A DNA stretch of 64,000 nt from an uncultured Ilumatobacter sp. (GCA_905182555.1 CAJJBX010000003.1:152698-216697), one strand, 5' to 3'. Numbered from the stretch's first letter, positions 27,137 through 36,832 are shown. Notes: generated from the sequence alone by a model not told the origin. Made by a program: numbers and translations.

Positions 27137-28207
27137 ATGAAACCGCTCAACGTTGCAGTTATTGGTACCGGCTGGTGCGGTGGCATCAGGGCGATTGCCG
27201 CAGCGAACCACCCGATTGTCGCAAATCTGCATATTGCTGAGACCAACCCAGAGCGCCTTGCAGAAATAATCGCGCTGACCAACCCTGCTTCCGCGGTCGC
27301 CAACTGGGAGCAGCTCATTGCGCGAAATGACATCGACACTGTCATTGTCTCGGCAACACCCGAGACCACGCACTATCCAATGGCCAAGGCAGCGCTTGCT
27401 GCCGGCAAACACGTGCTGTTGGAGAAGCCCATGGCACTGCGCCTCGACGAGGCTGATGACCTCATCGACATTGCAGAGGCGAATGGGCTCAAGTTCACTA
27501 TCGGGTATTCCCAACGTTTCAGCGCCAAGCAAGCCTTGGCCAAAAGATCGATTGTTGATGGCACCCTCGGAGAGCCATCAGCAATCCTCGTCAGTCGTCA
27601 CATCGGGCGGGGCCTTGGCGAAAAGATTGGTAATCGCATCAAGTTGTCGCCTGCTGTGATGGAAGCAACGCATGACATCGACTTCGCGATGTGGTGCCTT
27701 GAGCCTCGGCGGCCGGTGCGCGTCTATTCACAGAACTCGTACGGAATCCGTCGAGACACGGTCGGGTTGCCGGACTCACAGATCACCGTCATCACGATGG
27801 ACGATGGCGTGGTCGTCACCATTAACGCTGGGATGTCCCTGCCCAACCATTACCAGAATGCCTCGACCACCTGGATCGAAGTGATTGGTACCGCCGGATC
27901 AATCTTTGCCGACGACAGCCACCGCGACATCGTGGTCAACACGGTTGCTGAGGGGATCCAGTTTCCGTTGTCGACGATGCCGGGGGAGGCGGTTGGCGAT
28001 ATGTACGCCGGTCCAATGGAGCGCGAGACGACGCACTTCCTCGAGGCGGTGTCGTATGACCGCCCGGTGATGGTCGAGCCGCGCTTGGCGCGAATGACGA
28101 TGGAGTTATATACAGCCGCTGACCTTTCTGCCGAGCTCAACGAGGTAATCAAACTTCCGCTTAGCCCGGATCAGGCCGGAATGGCTCTCGCCGCTGCGGT
28201 TCAATAG
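27137..28207 (+). CDS. Gfo/Idh/MocA family oxidoreductase
   Basis: A 356-residue NAD(P) oxidoreductase with VAVIGTGWCGGIRA, LLEKPMALRL and a C-terminal substrate domain. It is more distant from the other three copies. The start at 27137 is supported by GGAGG eight bases upstream. It is adjacent to the Gfo/Idh at 25996, and such tandem pairs may form heteromers or act on successive intermediates. It is last in the plus-strand operon, and no clear terminator is visible after it. Confidence 0.88.
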   Translation: MKPLNVAVIGTGWCGGIRAIAAANHPIVANLHIAETNPERLAEIIALTNPASAVANWEQLIARNDIDTVIVSATPETTHYPMAKAALAAGKHVLLEKPMALRLDEADDLIDIAEANGLKFTIGYSQRFSAKQALAKRSIVDGTLGEPSAILVSRHIGRGLGEKIGNRIKLSPAVMEATHDIDFAMWCLEPRRPVRVYSQNSYGIRRDTVGLPDSQITVITMDDGVVVTINAGMSLPNHYQNASTTWIEVIGTAGSIFADDSHRDIVVNTVAEGIQFPLSTMPGEAVGDMYAGPMERETTHFLEAVSYDRPVMVEPRLARMTMELYTAADLSAELNEVIKLPLSPDQAGMALAAAVQ

Positions 28208-28516
28208 CAGGACCGCGATCACATGGTAGACGGAGCTTTCGTTTTCTCAGTCTGCACGTCGGTGATGGTGTGGCGCGATGAGGACCTTCCAAGTCAGGTG
28301 ATCTCTGACCAGCGCCAAAACTGCAACGTCGCGCACGTTCTGACAAACGATCAACGGTGAGGTCCTGGCCGGCTGCAAGTTTTTTGTGCTCATCACCAAG
28401 AAAATCCGACAACCGTTTTTTGGCACGAAACCGAAGACAAAATCCTCGAACAATTGGGCTGCTACTGCGACGACAGCGGAACACCGAATGAGTCAAGGAA
28501 ACAACGTGACAGGAAG
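28208..28516. other. Convergent intergenic gap with no recognised gene
   Basis: About 310 bases between the convergent Gfo/Idh and PPDK genes. I see no family-like translation in any frame, no tRNA-like fold and no strong inverted repeat with a T-tract; a poor AAGAAAA/TTTTTT complementarity near 28397-28423 is the only hint of a terminator. Confidence 0.5.
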
Positions 28517-31249
28517 CTAGACCGTGGTCTGCGTGGTCTGGATCTGAGCGTGCGCCGCGGCGAGTCGTGCGACCGGAACGCGGTAGGCCGAGCAACTCAC
28601 GTAGTCGAGGCCCATCTCGTGACAGAGCGAGATCGACGCGGGGTCACCGCCGTGTTCACCACACACCCCTGACTCGATGCCTGGTTTTGCACGGCGAGCA
28701 CCGGCGAGTGCGAGCCGCATCAGCTGCCCGACTCCGTCATCGTCGATTGATGCGAAGGGGTTTTGGTCAAGTAGCCCGTCGTTCAGATAGTCGAGCAGGA
28801 AGGCGGATTCAGCGTCGTCACGACTGATCGCGAACGTGGTTTGAGTCAGATCGTTGGTGCCGAACGACACGAAGTCAGCAAATTCGGCAATCTGCTCGCA
28901 GGTGAGCGCAGCTCGCGGGACTTCGATCATCGTGCCGATCTGTAGGGGGACGTCGACGTGGGACTCGGCCATCACCTCAGCGGCCACCTCCTCGATGATC
29001 AAGCGCTGCTTTGCAAGTTCGTTGTGGTGGCTGACGAGCGGCACCATGATTTCCGGCTTTGGTTTACCCCCGGCTCGAATGACGCCGACCGCTGCTTCGG
29101 TCACAGCCCGCACCTGCATTCGGGTGAGGTCAGGGAGTTGGAGACCGAGTCGAACGCCGCGCAACCCGAGCATCGGGTTCGATTCGCTGAGTGCCTCGAC
29201 CCGAGCCAGCATCGCACTCGTCTCGTGAAGTTCTGTAATAAGTGATTCAACAGCCTGGAGATCACCTGCCCTGACGAGGCGAAGTTGAAGATCGGTGATT
29301 GTTCGGTGGAGATCGGTCCAACTCGGAAGGAACTCGTGCAACGGGGGATCCAGCAGACGGATGATCACTGGCAAGCCGTCCATTGCTTCGAAGAGACCGG
29401 TGAAGTCCTCACGTTGCATCGGCAAGAGCAAGTCGATGGCTTCGCGCTGCTCGGCGAGCGTCGGTGCGGTGATCATTTGTTGGACGATTGGAAGCCGTTC
29501 CGACCCAAAGAACATGTGCTCCGTGCGGCACAGTCCGATCCCTTCAGCGCCGTGCCGGCGTGCACGAGCCGCCTCGATCGGATCGTCGGCGTTGGCGCGA
29601 ACCCCGAGCGTCCGTATGTCGTCGGCCCAGTCGAGCAATGTGGCGAGTGAATCGTTGTCAAGATCAGGATCGACCGTGGGGACCTGGCCCGCATAGATCC
29701 GGCCAGTAGTCCCATCGAGGGAGAGCCAGTCGCCCTCAGCAATTGTGATGTTGCGAATAGTGACGCATCGATTAGCGAGGTCTATATCGAGGTCGGATGC
29801 ACCGGTCACAGCCGGTTTGCCAAACTGGCGGGCGACGAGTGCGGCGTGGCTTGTACGACCCCCGCTTGAGGTGAGAATGCCGACGGCAGCGAGCATCCCA
29901 TGCACATCGTCAGGTTTGGTTTCTTGGCGAACGAGCACAACCGGGCGCCCCTCAGCCGCCCAGCGTTGCGCCAGGTCGGGATCGAACGCGACCACTCCGA
30001 CTGCGGCGCCTGGTGACACGTTGAGGCCGTACGCGAGTACAGGTCGGCGAGTGATCTCGTCGCCCGAGAACTGAGGGTGCAGGAAGAAATCGATCTGCTC
30101 AGGCGTGATTCGGCGGACTGCTTCCTGGCGCGAGATCCGACCCTCGTTCGCAAGGTCGACCGCAATACGCACAGCTGCCTGAGCGGTTCGCTTTCCGTCT
30201 CTCGTTTGCAGCAGCCAGAGGCGACCGTTCTCGATCGTGAACTCGATGTCTTGCATGTCGCCGTAGTGCGCCTCGAGTTGCTTTGCTGTGGCGAGAAGGT
30301 CTCGGGCGCATTCGGGTGCGTCGTCAGCGAGCTCGGAGATTGGTTTAGTCGGACGGTTGCCGGCAACGACGTCTTCTCCTTGAGCGTTCATCAAGTAGTC
30401 GCCCTCGAGGTGGGGTTCACCAGTGGTTCCGTCGCGCGACATCGCAACGCCTGTGCCCGAGGTCGGGCCCGTGTTCCCGAAGACCATGGCGACCACGTTG
30501 ACTGCTGTCCCAAGATCGTGGGGGATCCCCGAGGCGTCGCGGTAGTCGCGCGCTCGTCGGCTGTGCCAGCTCTTGAACACGGCCTCGATGGACAATTGCA
30601 ACTGATCCATCGGATCGGAGGGAAACGGTTCGGATCCGTTTGTTGCAATGATCTTCTTGAACTCGTCGGTAATTTCTCGGAGTACATCGCCATCGAGGTT
30701 GCTGTCCGAAGTGACGCCGTGGGCTCGGCGTGCCGACGTCAGCACGTGATCGAACCGTTCTGCGTCGACACCGAGCACGATTGCCCCGAACATCTGGAGG
30801 AGCCGTCGGTACGAATCGAAGACGAACCGTGCGTCGCCGGTTTTGTCGACCATTGCCTCAGCGACGACGTCGTTCATCCCGACGTTGAGCACGGTGTCCA
30901 TCATTCCGGGCATTGAGAACTTTGCGCCAGAGCGCACAGCGACGAGGAGCGGATTGTCAGCACCACCGAAAGTTCGACCAGTCTGCGACATAACGTTTTT
31001 GAGTGCGCTGCCGGCCTGGTCCCACAGCCCGGCAGGCATTTGGTTGCTCTGCGAAGCGAACTCGTTACATGCTTTCGTGGTGATCGTAAACCCGGGCGGC
31101 ACCGGGATGCCGAGTGCCGCCATGTCGGCAAGGTTGGCGCCCTTTCCTCCGAGGAGACCCCGAACGGCGTCCCAGTCGCCGCCGACGGCGTGTTTTGCAT
31201 CATCGAGATCTTGGAAATCGAACACCCAGCGTTGTGATTCTTTGCTCAC
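28517..31249 (-). CDS. ppdK: Pyruvate, phosphate dikinase
   Basis: A 910-residue PPDK with the full domain order: ATP-grasp nucleotide domain (GGKGANLADM, VRSGAKFSMPGMMDTVLN), the central phosphohistidine domain (GGRTSHAALVARQFGKPAVTG) and the C-terminal PEP/pyruvate barrel ending with the catalytic-Cys motif GVCGEHGGDP. It interconverts pyruvate, ATP and Pi with PEP, AMP and PPi. Two starts are possible. The ATG at 31264 overlaps the Gfo/Idh stop. The GTG at 31249 has AAGGAG six bases upstream and I prefer it. Its place in the EamA / Gfo-Idh operon suggests that it salvages pyruvate from the catabolic route for gluconeogenesis. Confidence 0.93.
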   Translation of the reverse strand: MSKESQRWVFDFQDLDDAKHAVGGDWDAVRGLLGGKGANLADMAALGIPVPPGFTITTKACNEFASQSNQMPAGLWDQAGSALKNVMSQTGRTFGGADNPLLVAVRSGAKFSMPGMMDTVLNVGMNDVVAEAMVDKTGDARFVFDSYRRLLQMFGAIVLGVDAERFDHVLTSARRAHGVTSDSNLDGDVLREITDEFKKIIATNGSEPFPSDPMDQLQLSIEAVFKSWHSRRARDYRDASGIPHDLGTAVNVVAMVFGNTGPTSGTGVAMSRDGTTGEPHLEGDYLMNAQGEDVVAGNRPTKPISELADDAPECARDLLATAKQLEAHYGDMQDIEFTIENGRLWLLQTRDGKRTAQAAVRIAVDLANEGRISRQEAVRRITPEQIDFFLHPQFSGDEITRRPVLAYGLNVSPGAAVGVVAFDPDLAQRWAAEGRPVVLVRQETKPDDVHGMLAAVGILTSSGGRTSHAALVARQFGKPAVTGASDLDIDLANRCVTIRNITIAEGDWLSLDGTTGRIYAGQVPTVDPDLDNDSLATLLDWADDIRTLGVRANADDPIEAARARRHGAEGIGLCRTEHMFFGSERLPIVQQMITAPTLAEQREAIDLLLPMQREDFTGLFEAMDGLPVIIRLLDPPLHEFLPSWTDLHRTITDLQLRLVRAGDLQAVESLITELHETSAMLARVEALSESNPMLGLRGVRLGLQLPDLTRMQVRAVTEAAVGVIRAGGKPKPEIMVPLVSHHNELAKQRLIIEEVAAEVMAESHVDVPLQIGTMIEVPRAALTCEQIAEFADFVSFGTNDLTQTTFAISRDDAESAFLLDYLNDGLLDQNPFASIDDDGVGQLMRLALAGARRAKPGIESGVCGEHGGDPASISLCHEMGLDYVSCSAYRVPVARLAAAHAQIQTTQTTV

Positions 31250-31260
31250 TTGATGCTCCT

Positions 31261-32256
31261 TCATTCCCGCGCCCGTATTTCGTCGAGGTTGACAACCTGG
31301 CCGGTCGCTGCGCTCTCGACGATGCCTTCCAGCACGGCGATGACTTCGAGCGCCTCCGGACCTCCGGTTTCTGGCCGGGTTCTGTTGCGTACGTTTTGTG
31401 CGAACTCGGCGAGTTCGTCTGCGACGGTGTCGATTTCGTCGATGGGCTGAGTGATCCAGCCCTTTTCGCCAGTTGCCTGAAAAAGAAATTGGGCTCCGTC
31501 CATCTCGTTTGCAGCAGCGGCCTTGATGCCCCAGACTGCTGTTCGACAGATGTCGGGAATCACCAGTGACGTGCTGAGTACTGCGAGTGGGCCACTCTTG
31601 AATTCGAGGTTTGCCGTAGTGACGTCATCGAGGTCGCTGCGGCCCAGGACCTGTCGGCTGAAGGCGAATACGCGCGACGGTCGCCCGAGGAGATACATGA
31701 GGTTGTCAGCCATGTGCACGCCCAGCCCAGTCATGCCGCCGGCGGGGCTTTCCGCTGGGTTGCCTCGCCAGCCACCTCGCGGCGTCAGCTCTTTAGGGAG
31801 CGACATATTGGCCTCGGCGTAGACGATGGTGCCGAGGCCACCACTGTCGATCAGGTGCTTCAAACGTCGGGTCCCCGGTTGTCGGCGACGGTTGTGTCCG
31901 ACTTGGAGTACCACTCCGGCAGCGTCGGTGGCAGCCATCGCACGTTTTCCACTAGCGACATCAAGTGTGAAGGGCTTGTCACAGAACACGTGCTTTCCCG
32001 CTTGGGCTGCCCGGATCACCAAATCGCTGTGGGTGGAGTGAGGGCTTGCGACCAGGACTGCCTCGACGTCTGGATCCAACAGCATCTCGTCGACGGAAGA
32101 CGCAGATGAGCAGGTGTATGCCTTGGCAAAGTCGTCTCGCGTTGCGACGGTTCGAGCGAAGCAGCTCACGATGTCGACCCCGGCCCCTCCGGTCTTCTGG
32201 GCGAGGACTCCACCCCACCAGCCCAGTCCAATGAGTCCTACCCGGAGCGGTTCCAT
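31261..32256 (-). CDS. Gfo/Idh/MocA family oxidoreductase
   Basis: A 331-residue oxidoreductase with VGLIGLGWWGGVLA, the variant catalytic motif FCDKPFTLD (DKP rather than EKP, also common in the family), and a conserved HMADNLMYLLG helix. The start at 32256 is six bases after the TATGAT of operator F, so it can be made from a leaderless mRNA even though it also follows the EamA gene by only 19 bases. It overlaps the PPDK gene. Substrate unknown. Confidence 0.87.
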   Translation of the reverse strand: MEPLRVGLIGLGWWGGVLAQKTGGAGVDIVSCFARTVATRDDFAKAYTCSSASSVDEMLLDPDVEAVLVASPHSTHSDLVIRAAQAGKHVFCDKPFTLDVASGKRAMAATDAAGVVLQVGHNRRRQPGTRRLKHLIDSGGLGTIVYAEANMSLPKELTPRGGWRGNPAESPAGGMTGLGVHMADNLMYLLGRPSRVFAFSRQVLGRSDLDDVTTANLEFKSGPLAVLSTSLVIPDICRTAVWGIKAAAANEMDGAQFLFQATGEKGWITQPIDEIDTVADELAEFAQNVRNRTRPETGGPEALEVIAVLEGIVESAATGQVVNLDEIRARE

Positions 32257-32259
32257 CGC

Positions 32260-32277
32260 ATGATCATACATAATGTC
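32260..32277 (-). promoter_or_regulatory. Palindromic operator site F with leaderless -10 box
   Basis: The minus strand reads GACATTATGTATGATCAT, overlapping the last codons of the EamA gene. TATGAT is six bases before the Gfo/Idh ATG, giving an internal leaderless promoter within the operon. Confidence 0.6.
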
Positions 32278-33247
32278 AGATCTTGTTCTGTGTGTGGTCG
32301 TCGTCCGTTTGGCGGTCCGACAATATGTTGATTGACACGCCGGTGATAACGAGTGCCATGCCAAGCGTCAGTGCGAAGGTGATCTGTTCATCGAGAACGA
32401 TGATCGACGAGACAACGCCGATCACCGGAATCCCCATCATCGAGAGATTTGTTGACACCGCGGACAGGTTTCGTAGCACGACGATCTGCGCCCAGAACGC
32501 CGTGCCTGTCGCGAGTCCAGCCTGATACAGAACGATCAATTTGAGTTGAGGCGTCCACTGGATAGAGGGAACGCCTTCAACGATGAGCGCGAGCAGCGTC
32601 AGCAGGATCGATGCGATCCCGAGCTGCCACGGCAGCGCTTGGGAGGGTGTCATTGTCCATCGATGTCGGCGGATGTGTACTGCGGTCGACGCGTTGACCA
32701 ATGCTCCTGCGAGGAGGAGGCCGGTACCGGTTATCACGTCCCGTTGGCGCCAGTCGTTGTCCCACAGCTCTGAGATCACGACGACGCCGATCAAGCCGAC
32801 GAGGAGACCAGTCCACTTCGGCCTCGAGATCTTCTCTCTGAGGAAGACGCCCGCGATTGGAACCGTCCAGAGGGCACTCGTCCACACGAGAACCGATGCC
32901 CGCCCCGCAGGGAGGAGTCGAAGCGCGAAAAAGACGAGCGTCATCAAAATCGCCAGCCGAAAGACGGCAACCGAGGCGATGATCGGCAGGTCACGCCGCG
33001 GTGGCACGATCACATTTCCGCTGACGGCGCTGACGGCGCCGACGAGAATTGCAGCGCCACCTATTCGCATTGCAGCCATCCAGATCGGGGTGATCGACCG
33101 GAGCCCTGTTGCCATGACTGGCCAGTTGGCTCCAAGGATCACAATGGCGTATGCCAGCAAGCCGTAGACAACCGGTTTGGGGAGATGCCGCCCGCTCGCA
33201 TGGTCGGCGCCGGAATTCCAGATCAGATCGCGGCCCGGCACGCTCAT
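32276..33247 (-). CDS. EamA/DMT superfamily permease
   Basis: A 323-residue membrane protein with about ten hydrophobic helices in two EamA repeats (the first from about residue 30, the second from about 175). A typical first-repeat end is LPAGRASVLVWTSALWTVPIAGVFLREK. DMT carriers usually export metabolites or amino acids. GGAG precedes the ATG at 33247. It is divergent from the FMN oxidase gene across operator G and begins the EamA / Gfo-Idh / PPDK operon. Confidence 0.85.
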   Translation of the reverse strand: MSVPGRDLIWNSGADHASGRHLPKPVVYGLLAYAIVILGANWPVMATGLRSITPIWMAAMRIGGAAILVGAVSAVSGNVIVPPRRDLPIIASVAVFRLAILMTLVFFALRLLPAGRASVLVWTSALWTVPIAGVFLREKISRPKWTGLLVGLIGVVVISELWDNDWRQRDVITGTGLLLAGALVNASTAVHIRRHRWTMTPSQALPWQLGIASILLTLLALIVEGVPSIQWTPQLKLIVLYQAGLATGTAFWAQIVVLRNLSAVSTNLSMMGIPVIGVVSSIIVLDEQITFALTLGMALVITGVSINILSDRQTDDDHTQNKI

Positions 33248-33318
33248 GAAGTCGCTCCGGTGCTTGTCATAGAGGCGTCAGAGCCACTGCCGTCGTGCAG
33301 GGCCTCTCGTCAAGCGAC

Positions 33319-33336
33319 CTAGTCATATATCATGCA
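33319..33336 (-). promoter_or_regulatory. Palindromic operator site G between EamA and FMN oxidase genes
   Basis: The minus strand reads TGCATGATATATGACTAG. It has TATGAC in the -10 position for the minus transcript. The overlapping plus-strand CATGCATGATATG may serve the divergent oxidase gene. Confidence 0.6.
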
Positions 33337-33370
33337 TGATATGTTCAATTTTCGGCTTCGGGGCTGACGA

Positions 33371-34474
33371 ATGGCCAACGATTCGCTCGGCCGCGAACCA
33401 ACGACATCGGTATCGAGCGGTGCTGTGACATCGTTTGTGTCGGTTGAGCAGTTCGTCGAGCGGGCTCGGGGCACTCTGGATCATTCCCACTTTCTTTGGG
33501 GGGACGCGGCGGCGGGTAGGGAGGTCACAGCAGACCGCAACACGCTTGCCCTGAACCGGCTCGCGCTGATCTCGCAGGTGCTTGTCGACGTCGGTGAAGT
33601 CGACGTCAGCAGCAGCTTTGTCGGCGTACCGCTTCGATTGCCGATCGTCATGGCTCCGGTCGGCGCCGCCTCGCTGTATCACCCGGAGGGCGCCGTCCTC
33701 GCAGCAGCAGCAGCAGCAACAGCTGGAACTTCGAGCACGTGCGCAATGCTTGCGTCGGACGCCTGGGAAGACGTGGCAGCAACAGCACCCGGCCGCCACT
33801 TCTTCCAACTGTATGTCGGGGGCGACCGCGGCTGGCTCGCTGCGGTTATCGCGCGCGTCGAAGCTGCAGGGTTTGCCGCAATCATCGTGTCGGCTGATTC
33901 GCCGGTAGTTGGGCGTCGCGATCGGGTCCTCCTCGACGGGTTCACGTGGAGTCAGGCGTTGCACGCTCATCCGGAAAATCTCGCCGGACTGGGGTACGAC
34001 TCTGAGTTCCGCAAACGCACCACCTGGGACGACATGGAGTGGATCTGTGCAGCGACCTCGTTACCGGTTGTTCTCAAGGGCGTCCTTTCAACAAATGATG
34101 CCCGGTCAGGTGTCGACCGCGGATGTGCAGGTATCTATGTGTCGAATCATGGTGGTCGAACTCTCGACCACAACATCTCGACCATCGAGGTTCTCGAAGA
34201 GATCGTTGAAACGGTTGGTGGCTCAGCCGACGTCATGATCGACGGCGGATTCACAGGTGGCTCCGATGTCTGCAAGGCGTTGGCACTCGGAGCGAAGGCG
34301 GTAGCGCTCGGACGCCTTCAATGTTGGGCGCTTGCTGCGGGAGGCCAGTTTGGGGTGCAGCGTCTCCTCGAAATTTTGTGCGCCGAGTTGGAGACGTCAA
34401 TGGCCAACCTCGGGTGTGATCGCATCGCGAATCTTGGCCCCGAGCGAACCCGGTGGTCGATTCCGACGGTGTGA
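33371..34474 (+). CDS. FMN-dependent alpha-hydroxy-acid oxidizing enzyme
   Basis: A 367-residue TIM-barrel flavoenzyme of the lactate oxidase / glycolate oxidase / mandelate dehydrogenase family. Seen: the FMN-side APVGAASLYHPEG, the LVVL-type LPVVLKGVLS with the conserved Lys, the catalytic His in VSNHGGRTLD and phosphate-binding DGGFTGGSDV. It oxidises a 2-hydroxy acid to a 2-oxo acid, using O2 or a quinone. A short GCA repeat encodes an Ala run at about residue 110. It is divergent from the EamA gene and followed by an IPNS-like dioxygenase behind its own operator H. Confidence 0.87.
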   Translation: MANDSLGREPTTSVSSGAVTSFVSVEQFVERARGTLDHSHFLWGDAAAGREVTADRNTLALNRLALISQVLVDVGEVDVSSSFVGVPLRLPIVMAPVGAASLYHPEGAVLAAAAAATAGTSSTCAMLASDAWEDVAATAPGRHFFQLYVGGDRGWLAAVIARVEAAGFAAIIVSADSPVVGRRDRVLLDGFTWSQALHAHPENLAGLGYDSEFRKRTTWDDMEWICAATSLPVVLKGVLSTNDARSGVDRGCAGIYVSNHGGRTLDHNISTIEVLEEIVETVGGSADVMIDGGFTGGSDVCKALALGAKAVALGRLQCWALAAGGQFGVQRLLEILCAELETSMANLGCDRIANLGPERTRWSIPTV

Positions 34475-34546
34475 CTGTTCGCGATGCGCCGTTGCGCCCC
34501 TGTACGACCCAGCCCATCTTTCGATCCTGGGCCCCGTGCAAGATCT

Positions 34547-34564
34547 GACATAAGATATGATCGT
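34547..34564 (+). promoter_or_regulatory. Palindromic operator site H upstream of IPNS-like dioxygenase
   Basis: Reads GACATAAGATATGATCGT, a weaker left half with an intact TATGAT right half (34556-34561). The start codon is 39 bases downstream, so this transcript has a short leader. Confidence 0.5.
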
Positions 34565-34600
34565 GATCAAAACGCTGGACGGCGCGCACAGAAAAGACGA

Positions 34601-35626
34601 ATGACTGTGGAAATTTTCGACTATCGGACTGTCACCCAGGAGGAAGAGTTCGAGCAGATTCCGATTCTTGATGTCGCTCCGTACCTCGCAGACGTGGATG
34701 GTGCCGCTGATGAGTTGGCCGCCAATATACGGTTCGTCCAAGAGACCATCGGATTCTACGTGATTGTGAACCATGGTCTCGATCAGCGGGTGATCAACGC
34801 TGCCTACGCTGCCTTGGAACGCTTCTTTGAACTGCCGGACGATGACAAGCAACGGTTGCAGTTCGGTGAACAGTCGGTCGGATACATCGCTCCCCAGCAC
34901 ACGGTGTACGTGACGTCCACGCTCAACGACAACACGAAGCGTGATCTCAATGAGACCCTTGCGCTGGCGTATGACCGCCCGGCCAACCATCCGTATCTTC
35001 TGCGCGGTCTCCGGTTTGTCGGGCCAAATCCCTGGCCGCAGAATCTGCCCGGGTTCCGTGCTGCGATTGTCAATTTCCAACACGCGATCCTCGATGTAGC
35101 GATGAGCTTGGTGCCGCTGTATGCGCTCGCACTTGAGCAGCCAATCGACGCGTTCGATTCCTACTTTGAGGACCCGATCATGTGGGTTCGGAATTCGCAT
35201 TACCCGGCAGTGGAACCTGAGCCGAACCAGTTTGGGATCGCGCCGCACAGCGACCACAGCTTCATGACGCTTCTCCCGATGTCGGAGGTGTCAGGCTTGC
35301 AGGTGAGAACCCGAACCGGCCGATGGATAGCGGCCGACCCCGTCACGAACGGAATCATTGTGAACACCGGGGAGTTTTTGAATCGATGGTCGAACGGTCG
35401 ATTTATCGCCACCCCGCATCGAGTCATCCCACCGGATCGTGATCGGTATTCGATGGCGGCTTTCTTTAACCCTGGCCCGGACACGGTCGCCGATCCACTG
35501 GCATCATGTTGTGCTGCGGACAACCCTTCGCGTTACGAGCCAGTCCGGTTGATCGACTACATGTCCTGGTACATCGATCGCAACTATTGGGGCAGGGGGG
35601 CTGGCAAAGAGTTCGGCGACTCGTAG
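34601..35626 (+). CDS. Isopenicillin N synthase-like Fe(II)/2-oxoglutarate dioxygenase
   Basis: A 341-residue non-haem iron oxygenase of the DIOX_N / 2OG-FeII_Oxy type. The metal triad is H216-x-D218 in APHSDHS and H273 in ATPHRVI, and the co-substrate anchor is the R282-x-S284 of RYSMAAFF. It has the IPILDVAPYL N-terminal strand and GFYVIVNHG of the family. It probably hydroxylates or cleaves a small pathway molecule. The ATG at 34601 (MTVEIFDYR) is chosen because the upstream in-frame part would run through the promoter. It is one of two 2OG-type oxygenases in the island (the other at 17151). Confidence 0.85.
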   Translation: MTVEIFDYRTVTQEEEFEQIPILDVAPYLADVDGAADELAANIRFVQETIGFYVIVNHGLDQRVINAAYAALERFFELPDDDKQRLQFGEQSVGYIAPQHTVYVTSTLNDNTKRDLNETLALAYDRPANHPYLLRGLRFVGPNPWPQNLPGFRAAIVNFQHAILDVAMSLVPLYALALEQPIDAFDSYFEDPIMWVRNSHYPAVEPEPNQFGIAPHSDHSFMTLLPMSEVSGLQVRTRTGRWIAADPVTNGIIVNTGEFLNRWSNGRFIATPHRVIPPDRDRYSMAAFFNPGPDTVADPLASCCAADNPSRYEPVRLIDYMSWYIDRNYWGRGAGKEFGDS

Positions 35627-35656
35627 CGGGGCGTTGTTCAGCGCGGCCGCGCGGGG

Positions 35657-36823
35657 TCAGACAGTGGCGAGCGTTTGTCTGAGGACGTGTAGCGCGCCAG
35701 GCACGGCAAACTGCTGTGCCCGCTCGGTGTCGCCCAGCATCGAGAGCGTTCGTACGCAAAGAGCGTTCTTGGTTCGAATCGCCACGCCGACACGCTGCGC
35801 CGCCATGTTGTTGCCCTGACCTTCGCTGACGAACTCGCTGATCGCAATGACGACGTCAGCGGACGTCGTGCAGCCATCAGCAAGTTCGATGGCGCGTGCT
35901 TCGACATCGTCGATCGCCTCGGTAGTCACAACAGCTCCCCCGACGAACCCTGGGGTCGATGCGAGCCGCGCGGTGACGAGGCCGGCAGTCGACGACTCGA
36001 CGATGGCCAACGTCGCGCCTCGGCTCGAGAGTTGCTCGACAACGATCGCATCGACGGTGACGTCGTCGCTCCCGAATACCGCTGAGCCGAGTCGAGTCCG
36101 GATTTCGTCTTCGACCCGGCGAATCATCGTGTCGACGTCTTTCTCCGCAGGACCCTTCGCTGTGATGCGAATCCGAACTTCGGGTCCGCTAATGAGGAAA
36201 GCAATCGATGGGTTGGCACTTTCGTACAGGTCGTTAAGTAGTTCGGCGATCTGTGACTCACCGAACCCCCATGTGTGGAGCACCCGACTCGAAAGGATTG
36301 CCTGTTCCCCCGATGCGGCCCGCAGCCGAGGGCGGACCTCGTCGTCGATCATCGCTTCCATCTCCGCAGGTACGCCTGGCACGGCGAAGATGAGCGCGTC
36401 ATCGTGGCGTGTCGCGATGCCCAGCGCCACCCCTTTGGTGTTTGGCAGCGGATCGGCACCGCTTGGGTAGTCGGCCATTCGGAGCGCCGTGTCGGCGGTG
36501 ACGCCCCGAGTGGCGAGCCAGCCGCGAATGACGTCGGCATGGGTCTCGTCCCGCTCGATTCCCACGCCGATCAAGACGCAGATCGCATCTCGCGTGAGGT
36601 CGTCTTGTGTCGGGCCGATGCCGCCCGTCAGGATGACAGCATCAGCACGGTGACAAGCGGTGGCGATCGAGTGCACGATGCGATCGATGTTGTCGCCAAC
36701 GGTGACCTGGTGGTGAACGTCGAACCCGTCTTCGGCGAGCTTCGCTCCAAGTGATGCAGCGTTGGTGTTGATGATCTGACCGAGCAGGAGCTCGGTGCCG
36801 ACCGCGATGACTTCGACAATCAT
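35657..36823 (-). CDS. CinA-like protein (molybdopterin-binding domain plus degenerate amidase domain)
   Basis: A 388-residue protein with the CinA layout: an N-terminal MoaB/MogA-like domain (VEVIAVGTELLLGQIINTNA, ILTGGIGPTQDDLTRDA) and a C-terminal nicotinamide-nucleotide amidase-like domain. In the second domain the usual ESCTGG is ESSTAG and the VTYxN motif reads VTTEAI, so NMN amidase activity may be lost. CinA proteins handle ADP-ribose or NMN. Its presence between catabolic genes, nine bases after the end of the FAH gene, is odd and suggests recruitment to another pyrophosphatase or binding task. Length is slightly below the usual 400-430. Confidence 0.82.
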   Translation of the reverse strand: MIVEVIAVGTELLLGQIINTNAASLGAKLAEDGFDVHHQVTVGDNIDRIVHSIATACHRADAVILTGGIGPTQDDLTRDAICVLIGVGIERDETHADVIRGWLATRGVTADTALRMADYPSGADPLPNTKGVALGIATRHDDALIFAVPGVPAEMEAMIDDEVRPRLRAASGEQAILSSRVLHTWGFGESQIAELLNDLYESANPSIAFLISGPEVRIRITAKGPAEKDVDTMIRRVEDEIRTRLGSAVFGSDDVTVDAIVVEQLSSRGATLAIVESSTAGLVTARLASTPGFVGGAVVTTEAIDDVEARAIELADGCTTSADVVIAISEFVSEGQGNNMAAQRVGVAIRTKNALCVRTLSMLGDTERAQQFAVPGALHVLRQTLATV

Positions 36824-36832
36824 CCGCTGATT

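Noticed and set aside
28208..28516. Rho-independent terminator between convergent genes
   Set aside because: Complementarity around the T-run is poor and no stable stem could be drawn.
33700..33722. GCA trinucleotide run as a possible unstable microsatellite
   Set aside because: It encodes an Ala run within a conserved helix of the FMN oxidase; too short to argue for expansion.
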